Assembly (NCBI GenBank): GCA_910579495.1
Contig: CAJTVD010000001.1
Coordinates: 174,000-237,999, forward strand
DNA: 64,000 nt
Direction of reading: 5' to 3'
DNA from: an uncultured Lachnospiraceae bacterium
GTDB taxonomy: Bacteria; Bacillota; Clostridia; Lachnospirales; Lachnospiraceae
Shown: positions 17,171 to 26,531 of the stretch, piece after piece
Layout of the letters: each line of letters begins with the position of its first letter
Position numbering within the stretch: position 1 is the first letter of the stretch
The notes under the pieces: model-generated
Databases searched by the model: none
What the model saw: the letters and a program-made list of their open reading frames with translations, nothing else
Told to the model about the DNA's origin: nothing
Program-made: the position numbers and the translations under genes

Positions 17171-18856
17171 TTATTTTTTCTTGACCTTACAGGCTGTCTC
17201 TTTCATTTCCCTGGCATTGCCAAGCACCGCTTCTGTGAGTTCCCCGCTGCCAAGGAGCCTTGCCATCTCCCCAAGGCTTTCTTCCCCGGACAGCTCCCTG
17301 ATCTTAGTAACTGTCCTATCGTTCTTTACGCCTTTTTCAATCATGAAATGGATATCTGCCATGGAAGCGATCTGTGCCAGATGGGTGATGCAGATGATCT
17401 GGTGGTTTCCTGAAAGCTTCCCTAATTTTTCCGCCACCTTCCAGGCAGTCTTGCCGCTGATCCCAGTGTCGATCTCATCAAAAACCAGGGTGTCCGTCTC
17501 ATCCTTATCTGCAAATACTGTCTTAAAAGCCAGCATGATACGTGAAAGCTCCCCGCCGCTGGCAATCTGCCACAAAGGCTTCTGCGCCTCCCCGGGATTG
17601 GTGGATATGAGAAATTCCACTTTGTCGTAGCCCTCCGGCGTGAATTCTTCTTCCTTCGGCTCCACAGATATGGAAAATGCCACATCCAGAAAGTTTAGGT
17701 CCACCATGGCGTCTTTCAGCTTTCTGGTAAGGGGGCCGGCAGCCTTTTTTCTAAGTGCGGAAAGTTTTTCGCACAGGGTAAGGATCTCCCTTTTTTCCTG
17801 GCCTGCTTTTTTCTTAAGCTCCTCCATGTATTCTTCAAAATGGGTGAGCTTTTCTAAGGCTTTTTGTTTTTCGTCCCTGGTCTTTAAGATCTCCTCAATA
17901 GAGCTTCCATATTTATCCCTCAGATGATTGAGCACGTTCAGCCGTTCCTCTAACTGGGCAAACTCCTCCTCGTCAAATTCCAGGCTGTCCCTGTACTGGG
18001 CCATGCCCCGGTTGAAATCATTTAAAAGGTCGTCAATATCCGTAAGCTGGGCGATCAGGGGGGCGCTTTCACTGTCAAATTTGCTTAATGCCTTAAGTTC
18101 CCTTAGGGCATGGTCTACCGCAAGCCCTGCGCTGCCTTCCGCTTCGTACCCTGTAAGCCCGTGTACTGTATAGACCACTTCTTTCATTTTCCTGGCATTG
18201 ACCAGCCTGCGGTAACGGTTCTCCACCTGCTCGTCTTCCCTTGGGTCCAAGGCGGCAGCCTCTATTTCATTGACCTCAAACTCCAGAAGCTTGGCTTCCC
18301 TTTCCCGCATTTTGCCGTCAAGCTGCTGCTCTTCCAGCTCCCCTGTGGTCTTTTTGTGCTCCCCAATCAGGTCTTTTAGCTGATCCTTCAGTTTCTCCGC
18401 CTTTTCCCCAATATAATCGTCCAGCATCTTTTTGGAGGCGGCGGGCTTAAGGAGGGACTGGTGCTCATGCTGCCCATACATATCCAGAAGGCATCCTGCC
18501 AGATTTTTTAACTGTCCGGCACTGACGCTTTCCCCGTTTGCCCGGCATACGCTGCGTCCAGGGGTGATTTTCCTTTGCAGCACCAGGATATTGTCTTCCT
18601 CAATGGGCAGGTCCATCTCCCTGGCCATGGCACACTGCTGCTCATTTAAGGAAAAGGCCAGCTCCACCAAAGCATAGTCTGCCCCTGTGCGGATATAGTC
18701 CTTGCCTGCCTTTCCTCCCAGGGCGATGTTGACCGAACCGATAATGATAGACTTTCCGGCTCCCGTCTCCCCGGTAAGGATGTTCATTCCCGGCGCGAAA
18801 ATGACCTCCTGTTCATCAATGAGCGCCAGGTTTTTAACGTGTAAACTTTCAAGCAT
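17171..18856 (-). CDS. recN: DNA repair protein RecN
   Basis: A 561-residue SMC-like ATPase of standard RecN length. It shows the N-terminal MLESLHVKNLALIDEQEV, Walker A GETGAGKSIIIGS, a central coiled-coil region (about 150-370), then the ABC signature ASGGELSRIMLAFKTVFA, Walker B TLVFDEIDTGISG and CITHLAQIASMAD. RecN organises broken DNA ends early in recombinational repair. It follows argR by 33 bases and ends before a hairpin terminator. The argR-recN-spoIVB order is conserved in Firmicutes. Confidence 0.95.
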   Translation of the reverse strand: MLESLHVKNLALIDEQEVIFAPGMNILTGETGAGKSIIIGSVNIALGGKAGKDYIRTGADYALVELAFSLNEQQCAMAREMDLPIEEDNILVLQRKITPGRSVCRANGESVSAGQLKNLAGCLLDMYGQHEHQSLLKPAASKKMLDDYIGEKAEKLKDQLKDLIGEHKKTTGELEEQQLDGKMREREAKLLEFEVNEIEAAALDPREDEQVENRYRRLVNARKMKEVVYTVHGLTGYEAEGSAGLAVDHALRELKALSKFDSESAPLIAQLTDIDDLLNDFNRGMAQYRDSLEFDEEEFAQLEERLNVLNHLRDKYGSSIEEILKTRDEKQKALEKLTHFEEYMEELKKKAGQEKREILTLCEKLSALRKKAAGPLTRKLKDAMVDLNFLDVAFSISVEPKEEEFTPEGYDKVEFLISTNPGEAQKPLWQIASGGELSRIMLAFKTVFADKDETDTLVFDEIDTGISGKTAWKVAEKLGKLSGNHQIICITHLAQIASMADIHFMIEKGVKNDRTVTKIRELSGEESLGEMARLLGSGELTEAVLGNAREMKETACKVKKK

Positions 18857-18889
18857 ATGTTTCCTCCTTAGAAACTGCCCGGCCGTGGG

Positions 18890-19342
18890 CTACTCTTCCA
18901 GCACGCTTCGGATTTTTTCCATAACAGTTTCCGTATCTTCCACAGTTCTCACCGCCATCATAATGGTGTCATCCCCGGCAATGGAGCCCACGATCTCTTT
19001 CAGCTTCATGGCGTCAATGGCGGCGGCAACTGCCATAGCCATCCCGGAGACTGTTTTCACCACAAGGATATTCTGCGCCATATCCATTGACACATAGCCA
19101 TCCCGGAGCACCCGTATATATTTATCGCTGAGATAGTGGTCGCTGTGAATGAGTATGGTGTATTTCTGCCTGCCATCCCCCATGGGGACCTTTGACAGCT
19201 TAAGCTCCCTGATATCCCTTGACACAGTGGCCTGGGTAACCGCATACCCGGCTTCTTTCAGCCTCTCCGCCAGCTCCTCCTGGGTCTCAATCTCATATTG
19301 TTCCACCAGCTCCTTGATCTTCTGATGCCTGCTTTTTTTCAT
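18890..19342 (-). CDS. argR: Arginine repressor ArgR/AhrC
   Basis: A 150-residue protein of standard length. The N-terminal winged helix (KIKELVEQYEIETQEELAE; TQATVSRDIRELKLSK) binds ARG boxes. The C-terminal domain (about 80-150) contains GSIAGDDTIMM, which forms the hexamer and binds arginine. It represses arginine biosynthesis and activates catabolism when arginine is abundant. It lies between nadK and recN. The start codon is immediately preceded by a copy of a dispersed repeat (19343-19390) that supplies the GGGAG ribosome-binding site. Confidence 0.93.
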   Translation of the reverse strand: MKKSRHQKIKELVEQYEIETQEELAERLKEAGYAVTQATVSRDIRELKLSKVPMGDGRQKYTILIHSDHYLSDKYIRVLRDGYVSMDMAQNILVVKTVSGMAMAVAAAIDAMKLKEIVGSIAGDDTIMMAVRTVEDTETVMEKIRSVLEE

Positions 19343-19390
19343 ACTTTTACTCCCTGCATATCACAAGCCGTACCTGCGGTACTGCATCAA
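19343..19390 (-). repeat. Dispersed 48-bp start-codon-abutting repeat, argR copy
   Basis: Minus strand: TTGATGCAGTACCGCA, variable bases, GGCTTGTGATATGCAGGGAG, then TAAAAGT and the argR ATG. It shares its layout with copies before nrnA (44492), spoIIIAC (34481) and the gene at 59144. The GGGAG at the 3' end is the ribosome-binding site. Confidence 0.65.
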
Positions 19391-19442
19391 TAAAATAGTT
19401 TGGAAGGAACTTTCAAACTTTTCGGCATGCCGCCTGTACCGG

Positions 19443-20297
19443 CTAATCGCTGAGCTTTCTGTGAAGGGCCTCTAAAAAGCTTACCTGGCTCAGCTTAACG
19501 ATCTCGGTGGTTTTTTCAGACTTTTTCACCTCGATCCTGTCCCCTGTCCGCAGGGTGACCTTGTGGCATCCGTCAAAAATGGCTTCCACCGCCAGTTCCC
19601 TGCCATCCCTATGTCTTTCTATTTCCACCGTAACTTTGTCCCTGGGGGATAAGACAATGCTTCTGTTGTGCATGGAATGGGGACAGATCGGCGTAAGCAG
19701 TATCACCTCCGCTTTGGGTTCCACAATAGGGCCCCCTGCGGAAAGGTTATATCCTGTGGAACCTGTGGGCGTGGAGGCGATCACGCCGTCTGCATGATAC
19801 CGATGGAGGAACTGGCCGTTCACATAGATATTAAAATTAATGATCTCCAGGGAACCTTTTCTGGTGATGACGATATCATTCAGCGCCCTTGCCTGGTCCA
19901 TGATGCCCTCGCTGTGATAGCTTTTTCCGCAGAGCATCATCCGCTTTTCTATCTGATATTTCCCCTGTATGAGATTTTCCAAGGCATCCTCTATGCCGCT
20001 TTGGTTCACCTCGGTCAGAAATCCCAGGGTCCCCATATTGATCCCCAAAAAAGGGATATCCCGGGCGGCCAGGTCAATTGCCGCCTGGAGCAGGGTCCCG
20101 TCCCCGCCCAGCACCAGGATACAATCCGCCTGGCCGCCTGCCTGGATCTGGTAGGTGTACCCTTCCCCTCCCGTTTTGGGTGTCCCTGCGTCCACAAAGC
20201 AGGTCTTGCCCCGGCCTTCCAAGTATTTCCTGATAAAACCAGCAGTCTTTTGCTGGCTGTCCCTGGTGGGATTGGTGATCACATAAAAATGTTCCAT
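19443..20297 (-). CDS. nadK: NAD kinase
   Basis: A 284-residue protein of typical NAD kinase length. The diagnostic GGDGTLLQA motif occurs near residue 65, NMGTLGFLTE near 86, and TPTGSTGYNLSAGGPIVEP in the C-terminal half. It phosphorylates NAD+ to NADP+ with ATP or polyphosphate in the cytosol. It begins five bases after the tlyA stop codon, so translation is probably coupled. The neighbouring order dxs-tlyA-nadK-argR-recN is a common Firmicutes arrangement. Confidence 0.95.
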   Translation of the reverse strand: MEHFYVITNPTRDSQQKTAGFIRKYLEGRGKTCFVDAGTPKTGGEGYTYQIQAGGQADCILVLGGDGTLLQAAIDLAARDIPFLGINMGTLGFLTEVNQSGIEDALENLIQGKYQIEKRMMLCGKSYHSEGIMDQARALNDIVITRKGSLEIINFNIYVNGQFLHRYHADGVIASTPTGSTGYNLSAGGPIVEPKAEVILLTPICPHSMHNRSIVLSPRDKVTVEIERHRDGRELAVEAIFDGCHKVTLRTGDRIEVKKSEKTTEIVKLSQVSFLEALHRKLSD

Positions 20298-20302
20298 GCT
20301 GC

Positions 20303-21196
20303 CTACTCTCCGTCCAGTTGCTGGTGGGCATTCCGGACCGTTTCCCTGATCTGTGCCGAAATATCCTCCTGCCAGGAATACCCGCGTTTTTCTTCCATGA
20401 TCCCTAATAGGGCATTTTCCGCTTCCTGCTCTTTGATGTTTTCCGTGGCTTTGGCCTTTTCCGGGTCTTTGCGCAGATGGATCAAATATTCAATATTTCC
20501 CTCCGGTCCTTTGATGGGGGAAAAATCCAGATGGAGAATAGAAAAACCTATGTAATCCGCATAATCGGCGATCTTCCGGACCACCTCTTCGTGTACCTTC
20601 CCTTCCCTTACCACACCCTTTTTCCCTACCTTCTCCCGTCCTGCTTCAAACTGGGGCTTCACCAGGCACACCAGCTCCCCCTGGGCCTTTAGCAGGGTCC
20701 GTGCAGGAAGCAGGATTTTGGTCAGGGAGATAAAGGAAACGTCCACAGAGGCAAAATCCGGCGTATCTTCAATATCCCCCGGCTGCATAAACCGGAAATT
20801 CGTCTTCTCCAGGCAGACCACTTTTTCATGGCTTCTCAGCTTCCAGTCCAGCTGCCCATGGCCTACATCTATGCTGTATACCCTGGCCGCCCCATTTTGG
20901 AGCATACAGTCTGTAAAACCTCCTGTGGAAGCGCCGATATCCATGCAGACCATGCCTTCCAGGGAAATGCCAAACCGGCCAATGGCTTTTTCCAGCTTCA
21001 GCCCCCCGCGGCTGACATACTTCTGCCCGCCGCCTTTTACCTCAATGCGGGCTTTGTCCGGGTCAAAAAGGGTTCCTGCCTTGTCCTCCCTCTGGCCGTC
21101 AACAAACACACTGCCGCACATGATGATTGCCTTTGCCTTTTCCCGGGAGGGCGCAAAGCCGCCCTTTACCACCAAAACATCTAACCGCTCTTTCAT
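20303..21196 (-). CDS. tlyA: TlyA family rRNA (cytidine-2'-O)-methyltransferase
   Basis: A 297-residue protein with an N-terminal S4 RNA-binding domain (ERLDVLVVKGGFAPSREKAKAIIMCGSVFVDG in overview, residues 3-65) followed by an FtsJ-like Rossmann methyltransferase (about 75-260) with DIGASTGGFTDCMLQNGA and DVSFISLTK. Mycobacterial TlyA 2'-O-methylates 16S C1409 and 23S C1920, affecting capreomycin sensitivity. The clostridial orthologue probably has a related rRNA target. The start overlaps the dxs stop by four bases (ATGA), indicating coupling. Confidence 0.9.
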   Translation of the reverse strand: MKERLDVLVVKGGFAPSREKAKAIIMCGSVFVDGQREDKAGTLFDPDKARIEVKGGGQKYVSRGGLKLEKAIGRFGISLEGMVCMDIGASTGGFTDCMLQNGAARVYSIDVGHGQLDWKLRSHEKVVCLEKTNFRFMQPGDIEDTPDFASVDVSFISLTKILLPARTLLKAQGELVCLVKPQFEAGREKVGKKGVVREGKVHEEVVRKIADYADYIGFSILHLDFSPIKGPEGNIEYLIHLRKDPEKAKATENIKEQEAENALLGIMEEKRGYSWQEDISAQIRETVRNAHQQLDGE

Positions 21197-23058
21197 GATC
21201 TGCTTTCCATTTCCTTTATGATCCGTTCTGTGACCGTCTCCGGGTCAATGCCCACTTCTTTTTTTAACAGCTCCACATTGCCATGCTCCACATACTCATC
21301 CGGCAGGGCAACCTGCAGATAGCCCTCCCCGTCCTTAAACCGGGCCATGGCATCCCTGACCTTTTCCCCGAAACCGCCGCTGGCTACATTTTCCTCCATG
21401 GAAACCACCAGCGTGTGGTTCTCCGCAGCCCACTCTACCGCACACTGGTCAATGGGTTTGGCAAATCTGGCATTGACCAGGCTGCATTTATACCCTTTTT
21501 CATTGAGCCTGGCTTTTACCTCCCAGGCAGTCTTCACCATGCTGCCCAAAGCCATCAGGCAGATCTCTCCCTCCGCCCAAAGCAGCTCCGCCTTCCCCTG
21601 CTCAATGGGGGCACGGTACTCCTTAAGCCCTGCATATGCCTCCCCCCTGGGGTAACGGATGGCAACAGGAGCCCCAAGAGAAATGGCATATTTCATCATA
21701 TCGGAAAGCTCCCATTTATTTTTCGGTGCCAGTATCTGTATTCCGGGAATGGAAGATAAGTAGGACAGGTCGAAAATTCCCTGATGTGTCTCCCCGTCGC
21801 TCCCTACCAGCCCTGCCCTGTCAATGGCAAACACCACGGGGAGCTTTTGGATGCACACATCATGGAGTATCTGGTCATAAGCCCGCTGAAGGAAAGAAGA
21901 ATAGACCGCCACCACAGGCTTTAACCCCCCTGCTGCCAGCCCTGCCGCAAAGGTGACCGCATGTTCCTCCGCGATCCCAACATCAAAGAAGCGGTCAGGA
22001 TACATATTCCGGAACCGCTTTAACCCGGTCCCGTCAGGCATTGCCGCCGTAATGGCAACCACCTTTTCATCCCTTGCACCTAATTTGGTCATGACAGTGG
22101 AAAAAACATCTGTGTAATTGGCTGTGGTCCTGGGGGTGGTGGGAAGCCCGGTCTCAACATTGAAAGGATCTGCCCCGTGGAATCTGGCGGGATGGCGTTC
22201 CGCCGGCAGGAATCCCTTCCCCTTCTGGGTGATCACATGGACAAGCACCGCATTCCTGGTTCTCTTTGCCTCCTGGAATACCCTAAGCATTGCGGGAATA
22301 TTATGGCCGTCCACTGGCCCTAAATAGGTGATCCCCATATCTTCAAAAAACATACCCGGCACCACCAGCTGCTTAAAGCTGCTTTTGGCTTTCCGGATGC
22401 CCTCCACCACCTTATTTCCTTTGGGAATGTCCTTTAAGGTATTATAGATCCCCTCCTTGATATCCAGATAGGCGTCAGTGGTCCTGATATTATTCAGATA
22501 TTTGGATACGCCGCCCACGTTTTCCGATATAGACATGTTGTTGTCATTTAAGACGATAATGAAATTGGTCTCCAGCTTCGCTGCATTGTTCAGGGCTTCA
22601 TAAGCCATCCCCCCGGTAAGGGACCCGTCGCCGATCACCGAGACCACTGTGCCGGTTTCCCCCTGTAAGTCTCTCGCCTTCACCAGTCCCAGCCCGGCGG
22701 AAATAGAAGTGGAGCTGTGGCCGGTATCAAAACAGTCACACTGGCTCTCCTTTCTCTTGGGGAAGCCGCTCATTCCGCCAAATTTGCGCAGGTTATCAAA
22801 CCCCTCCCTTCTGCCGGTGAGGAGCTTATGGGTATAGGACTGATGCCCCACGTCCCAGATCAGCTTGTCCTGGGGAAGATTTAAAACCAGATGCAGCGCC
22901 ATGGTCAGCTCCACAGCCCCCAGGTTGGAGCCAAGATGCCCTCCTGTCCGGGAAATCTTTTCAATCAGGAAATCCCGGATCTCCTGGGCAAGCTCCTGAT
23001 AATCCGCCGGATCTATATTTTTGATATCGCCCACGCCTTTAATATCATCAAGCAACAT
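21193..23058 (-). CDS. dxs: 1-deoxy-D-xylulose-5-phosphate synthase
   Basis: A 621-residue thiamine diphosphate enzyme of standard length. Family motifs seen are GGHLGSNLGAVELTMALH, the cofactor motif GDGSLTGGMAYEALNNAAKLETNFIIVLNDN, the Dxs-specific FFEDMGITYLGPVDGHN, and the transketolase pyrimidine region with GIAEEHAVTFAAGLA. It condenses pyruvate and glyceraldehyde-3-phosphate in the first step of the MEP isoprenoid pathway. It lies downstream of ispA, so precursor supply and prenyl chain extension are coexpressed. No separate promoter is obvious in the 57 bases upstream. Confidence 0.96.
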   Translation of the reverse strand: MLLDDIKGVGDIKNIDPADYQELAQEIRDFLIEKISRTGGHLGSNLGAVELTMALHLVLNLPQDKLIWDVGHQSYTHKLLTGRREGFDNLRKFGGMSGFPKRKESQCDCFDTGHSSTSISAGLGLVKARDLQGETGTVVSVIGDGSLTGGMAYEALNNAAKLETNFIIVLNDNNMSISENVGGVSKYLNNIRTTDAYLDIKEGIYNTLKDIPKGNKVVEGIRKAKSSFKQLVVPGMFFEDMGITYLGPVDGHNIPAMLRVFQEAKRTRNAVLVHVITQKGKGFLPAERHPARFHGADPFNVETGLPTTPRTTANYTDVFSTVMTKLGARDEKVVAITAAMPDGTGLKRFRNMYPDRFFDVGIAEEHAVTFAAGLAAGGLKPVVAVYSSFLQRAYDQILHDVCIQKLPVVFAIDRAGLVGSDGETHQGIFDLSYLSSIPGIQILAPKNKWELSDMMKYAISLGAPVAIRYPRGEAYAGLKEYRAPIEQGKAELLWAEGEICLMALGSMVKTAWEVKARLNEKGYKCSLVNARFAKPIDQCAVEWAAENHTLVVSMEENVASGGFGEKVRDAMARFKDGEGYLQVALPDEYVEHGNVELLKKEVGIDPETVTERIIKEMESRS

Positions 23059-23115
23059 TTTATCAACCTTCTTTTCTTCTGTCCTGCGATAATAGCGTTT
23101 ATGGTTTACTATTAT

Positions 23116-24015
23116 TTATTTTTCTCTGGTGACCAGCATTTTAACCAGTTCTTCCAAAAATTCATTTTTCCGTCCAAAGGAGCCAAGGATCTGGAGGGCT
23201 TCCCCGGACAGCCGCGCCACTTCCTTCCGGGAAGCGTCCAGCCCCAGCAGGGACACATAAGTGAGCTTATGATTTTTTTCATCGCTGCCAACAGGCTTGC
23301 CCAGAACCTCCACAGTGCTTGTCACATCCAGGATATCATCCTGGATCTGGAAAGCAATCCCGATATTGTAAGCCGCCTTCTCCATAGATAAGACATCCCC
23401 CTGGCCCGCTCCTGCCAGCACCGCCCCTGCCATCATTGCCGCCTGGATCAGGGCTGCAGTCTTGTTTTCCTGTATAAACAAAAGCTGCTCCCGGCTTACC
23501 TGGCCACTAATCTCCCCCTCGATATCCGCCGCCTGGCCTCCGATCATCCCATAAATACCGGCCTTGCGCCCAAGGATCTGGAAGGCTCCTGCCGTCCTTA
23601 GCAGTTCTTCCTGGGTCTGTGCTATGGAAAAGGCCCTCCCGGCTGTCTCGTAGGCAAGGTTTAACAATCCGTCCCCTGCCAGCACCGCCATCCCATCCCC
23701 ATAGACATTCCAGGTAGTCTTCCTTCCCCTGCGGAATTCATCGTTGTCCATGGCCGGAAGGTCATCATGGACCAGGGAATAATTATGGATCATCTCAATG
23801 GCGGCCATAAAGGGCTCTATTACCGCCCCCTGCCCCCCAAACAGCCGGAAGCTTTCCTCCATCAGTATGGGCCGGAGCCGTTTGCCGCCTGCGGTCACAC
23901 TGTAGTTTACCGCCTCCATAAGCCTGGAGGCATATCCCTTTTCTTCTGGCAGGTATTTCCTTAAAACCTTCCCTACACGCTCTGTGCTTTGGTTTAGCTG
24001 TTCCTTAAAATTCAT
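23116..24015 (-). CDS. ispA: Farnesyl/geranylgeranyl diphosphate synthase
   Basis: A 299-residue trans-prenyltransferase. It has GGKRLRP, the first aspartate-rich motif DDLPAMDND, the second DDILD, and GGQAADIEGE. It elongates DMAPP with IPP to C15 or C20 diphosphates for carrier lipid and quinone synthesis. Product length cannot be fixed from sequence alone. The ATG at 24015 is preceded by GAGGGAGAAACCC and overlaps the xseB stop by 11 bases. The 17 upstream in-frame codons to 24066 overlap xseB and are unlikely to be used. Confidence 0.92.
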   Translation of the reverse strand: MNFKEQLNQSTERVGKVLRKYLPEEKGYASRLMEAVNYSVTAGGKRLRPILMEESFRLFGGQGAVIEPFMAAIEMIHNYSLVHDDLPAMDNDEFRRGRKTTWNVYGDGMAVLAGDGLLNLAYETAGRAFSIAQTQEELLRTAGAFQILGRKAGIYGMIGGQAADIEGEISGQVSREQLLFIQENKTAALIQAAMMAGAVLAGAGQGDVLSMEKAAYNIGIAFQIQDDILDVTSTVEVLGKPVGSDEKNHKLTYVSLLGLDASRKEVARLSGEALQILGSFGRKNEFLEELVKMLVTREK

Positions 24016-24211
24016 GGGTTTCTCCCTCATCGTTAAGCACAAGTACCTTTTTTTCCACCTGGTCAATTGCCTGGCTGCATTGTTTTAACAGTTCCATACC
24101 GCTTTGATAGAGCCGGAAGGATTCTTCCAAAGACAGCTCTTCCTGCTCCAGCGCCTGCACTGTCTCTTCCAGCTTATCAAAGGTTTCTTCAAGATTTATT
24201 TTTTCTTCCAA
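24005..24211 (-). CDS. xseB: Exodeoxyribonuclease VII small subunit
   Basis: A 68-residue, mostly helical acidic protein with the family pattern NLEETFDKLEETVQALEQEELSLEESFRLYQSGMELLKQC (seen around residues 6-45), which is diagnostic for XseB. It forms a complex with the large subunit encoded 27 bases upstream. The enzyme degrades single-stranded DNA bidirectionally into oligonucleotides. It overlaps ispA. Confidence 0.92.
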   Translation of the reverse strand: MEEKINLEETFDKLEETVQALEQEELSLEESFRLYQSGMELLKQCSQAIDQVEKKVLVLNDEGETHEF

Positions 24212-24238
24212 GTCCTTCTTCCTTTCACTGGCCGGGCC

Positions 24239-25522
24239 CTATGGCTGCTCCCCGGCTTCCATCTCCCAGGCCGGCTCCTGGCCTGTCCCTGCCAAGCCGG
24301 GCACCCCTTTGGGGAGCGCCTCCTGCATGGGATATTTTCCTGTAACCGATGCCTGGAGCTTTCCGTTTTTTACAAAAATCCAAAGGCTGTCCCCAATGGA
24401 AACCCTTCCGATATCCGCCACCGTCTTTCCCTCCCCGTCGGACACATAGGAATACCCCTGGTTCAGCTTTTCAAGGGGGGAAAGCCCTCTTAGCTTCTCA
24501 ATGTAAATAGCCAGCCTGTGCCTGTTGCCTGTTAAATGGCTTTTCATTGCACCCACAAGCCGCTCCTCCAAGCCAAGGAGCCCGGTCCTCTTTTCCCGGA
24601 TCCTGCCCATAGGGCTGTTCATTTTCAGCCTTGCCTCCAGGGGCTTTAACTTTGCCTCCCAAAGCCTGGCCCTGCCCTGGATCTGTCGGTATAAAGATGC
24701 CCTTGCCCCCTCTAACTGCCCCAAAAGCTGCCTCACGTCATACACTGCAAGCTCTGCTGCAGCAGATGGGGTTGGCGCCCGCAGATCGGCGGCAAAGTCC
24801 GTAATGGTGGTATCCGTCTCATGCCCCACAGCAGAAATCACAGGCACATTACAGTCAAATACTGCCTGGGCGACAATCTCCTCATTGAAAGCCCATAAAT
24901 CTTCTATGGAACCGCCTCCCCTGCCCACGATTATCACGTCCACCTTCCTGCGCTCTAAGGCGGCAATCCCCTTAACAATGCTGGATGCTGCCGACTCCCC
25001 CTGTACCAGAGCAGGGTATAAAATGATCTGCACATAGGGGTTCCTTCTGGAAATAATATTGATAATATCCCTGATGGCTGCCCCTGTAGGCGCTGTCACC
25101 ACCCCAACTGTCCTGGCAAACCGCGGGATAGGCTTTTTGTATTCAGGGGCGAACATTCCCCGTTCAAGAAGCTCCTGTTTCAGCCTTTCAAATCTCTCAT
25201 AGAGGGCGCCTGCGCCATCCGGGGTGATACTTTGGGCGTACATCTGGTACTTGCCGTCCCGCAGGTACACATCAATGCTTCCCCGTACCACCACCTGCAT
25301 CCCCTCCGCCATCCGAAATGCAAGGCCGGAACGGTTCCCTGCAAACATTACACAGGAGATGGTTCCCTTTTCATCCTTTAACGTAAAATAAATATGCCCG
25401 GAGGAATGGTATTTGCAATTGCTGACTTCTCCTTTTACGGACAGCTCCTGCAAAAGGAAATCCTGTGCAAACATATTTTTAATATAGGAATTTACCTGTC
25501 CAACAGTATAAACATTCTGCAT
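24239..25522 (-). CDS. xseA: Exodeoxyribonuclease VII large subunit
   Basis: A 427-residue protein. The N-terminal OB fold (about 1-100: VYTVGQVNSYIKNMF, LSVKGEVSNCKYHSSGHIYFTLKD) is followed by the catalytic domain with GVVTAPTGAAIRDI, DVIIVGRGGGSIEDLWAFNEE and AVGHETDTTITDFAADLRAPTPSAAAE. It hydrolyses single-stranded DNA with XseB. The last ~25 residues are a Gly/Pro/Glu-rich tail not typical of the family core. It lies about 100 bases after nusB in the same direction. Confidence 0.95.
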   Translation of the reverse strand: MQNVYTVGQVNSYIKNMFAQDFLLQELSVKGEVSNCKYHSSGHIYFTLKDEKGTISCVMFAGNRSGLAFRMAEGMQVVVRGSIDVYLRDGKYQMYAQSITPDGAGALYERFERLKQELLERGMFAPEYKKPIPRFARTVGVVTAPTGAAIRDIINIISRRNPYVQIILYPALVQGESAASSIVKGIAALERRKVDVIIVGRGGGSIEDLWAFNEEIVAQAVFDCNVPVISAVGHETDTTITDFAADLRAPTPSAAAELAVYDVRQLLGQLEGARASLYRQIQGRARLWEAKLKPLEARLKMNSPMGRIREKRTGLLGLEERLVGAMKSHLTGNRHRLAIYIEKLRGLSPLEKLNQGYSYVSDGEGKTVADIGRVSIGDSLWIFVKNGKLQASVTGKYPMQEALPKGVPGLAGTGQEPAWEMEAGEQP

Positions 25523-25623
25523 GTCATTTTCCTGTACTTCCGGAGCATGTCTGAAAAATCATTTCCGGATAAAAGTTTCCAGACAAGTCCTGCTGATAAA
25601 CAAAAGCCGTGCCGGAAATCGGC

Positions 25624-26022
25624 CTATGCAAATTTAGCCAGCACACCGTTAACAAAGGAAGGGGAAGAATCCTGGCCAAATTTCTTTGCCAGCTCCACCG
25701 CCTCGTTAATTGCCACACCTGTAGGGATTTCTTCATCATACATAATTTCATAGACTGCCAGCCGCAGGACCGTAAGGTCCACCTTGCCCATCCTACCTGT
25801 ATCCCAGCCCTGCACCCTGTCGTTTAGAACCTTGTCAATCTCATCCAGCTTTGTAACTACTTTGTTGAATTTTCCGCTGATCTGATGATTTTCCTCCGGC
25901 ACCCCGGCGTTTTCTTCCTCTTCAAAAAACAACGCCTCCTGCTCCGCCATCTCTTCCCCGGGATGAAATTCAACCCGAAACAGCAGCTTAAAAACCTGCT
26001 CCCTCATTCCTCTTCTGCTCAT
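25624..26022 (-). CDS. nusB: Transcription antitermination factor NusB
   Basis: A 132-residue helical protein of standard length. The N-terminal RRGMREQVFKLLFRVEF and C-terminal motif VAINEAVELAKKFGQDSSPSFVNGVL are diagnostic. It binds boxA RNA with S10 (NusE) and supports rRNA antitermination. It lies 17 bases after the asp23-type gene and upstream of xseA-xseB-ispA. Confidence 0.95.
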   Translation of the reverse strand: MSRRGMREQVFKLLFRVEFHPGEEMAEQEALFFEEEENAGVPEENHQISGKFNKVVTKLDEIDKVLNDRVQGWDTGRMGKVDLTVLRLAVYEIMYDEEIPTGVAINEAVELAKKFGQDSSPSFVNGVLAKFA

Positions 26023-26039
26023 CAGTATTCACCCTGTAC

Positions 26040-26426
26040 TTATTTGTCTTTCTGCATACTGACACCGGCAATACGGATATTGATATCCGCCACTTCCAGT
26101 CCCGTCATATTCTCTACCATTGATTTTACTTTTTCCTGGACCCGCTGGGAAATAGCGGGAATATTATAGCCATACTCAATAACCAGTGCCAGTTCTGCCT
26201 TGACCCGCTTGCCGGACACTTCCACTTTCACACCCCTGGCAAGGTTTTTTACCCCCATTTTGTTCATCAGTTCATTGCTGATATTGCCTGCCATAGCTGC
26301 AACGCCCTGTACCTCGGTAGCTGCCAGGCCTGCAATCATTGCCACTACATCATCCGCAATCTTCACCGTGCCAAGCTCTTCATTCTCCTGTATTACGCCT
26401 GTGTTCTGTTCAAAAGTCTTTTCCAT
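26040..26426 (-). CDS. Asp23/Gls24 family envelope stress protein
   Basis: A 128-residue protein of the Asp23/Gls24 (YqhY-like) family: GTVKIADDVVAMIAGLAATEVQGVAAMAG, followed by GVKVEVSGKRVKAELALVIEYGYNIP. A homologue (yqhY) occurs directly upstream of nusB in Bacillus, where loss perturbs acetyl-CoA carboxylase activity. The role is not well defined generally. The ATG at 26426 lies behind AAAGGAACGC. The longer frame to 26519 runs through the promoter region (a TATAAT on the minus strand at about 26488) and is not supported. Confidence 0.9.
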   Translation of the reverse strand: MEKTFEQNTGVIQENEELGTVKIADDVVAMIAGLAATEVQGVAAMAGNISNELMNKMGVKNLARGVKVEVSGKRVKAELALVIEYGYNIPAISQRVQEKVKSMVENMTGLEVADINIRIAGVSMQKDK

Positions 26427-26531
26427 ATATAGCGTTCCTTTCTTTCTGTTACAAGCCTCAATATTGTTAATCATATCAAAAATTATACATTTTGCATAGC
26501 CCCAAGAGACAGCAAACAAAGTTTTTGTTTA

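Noticed and set aside
19391..19442. Riboswitch or ARG box between nadK and argR
   Set aside because: The region is short and shows only the dispersed repeat and an A+T stretch; I could not identify a convincing ARG box pair.
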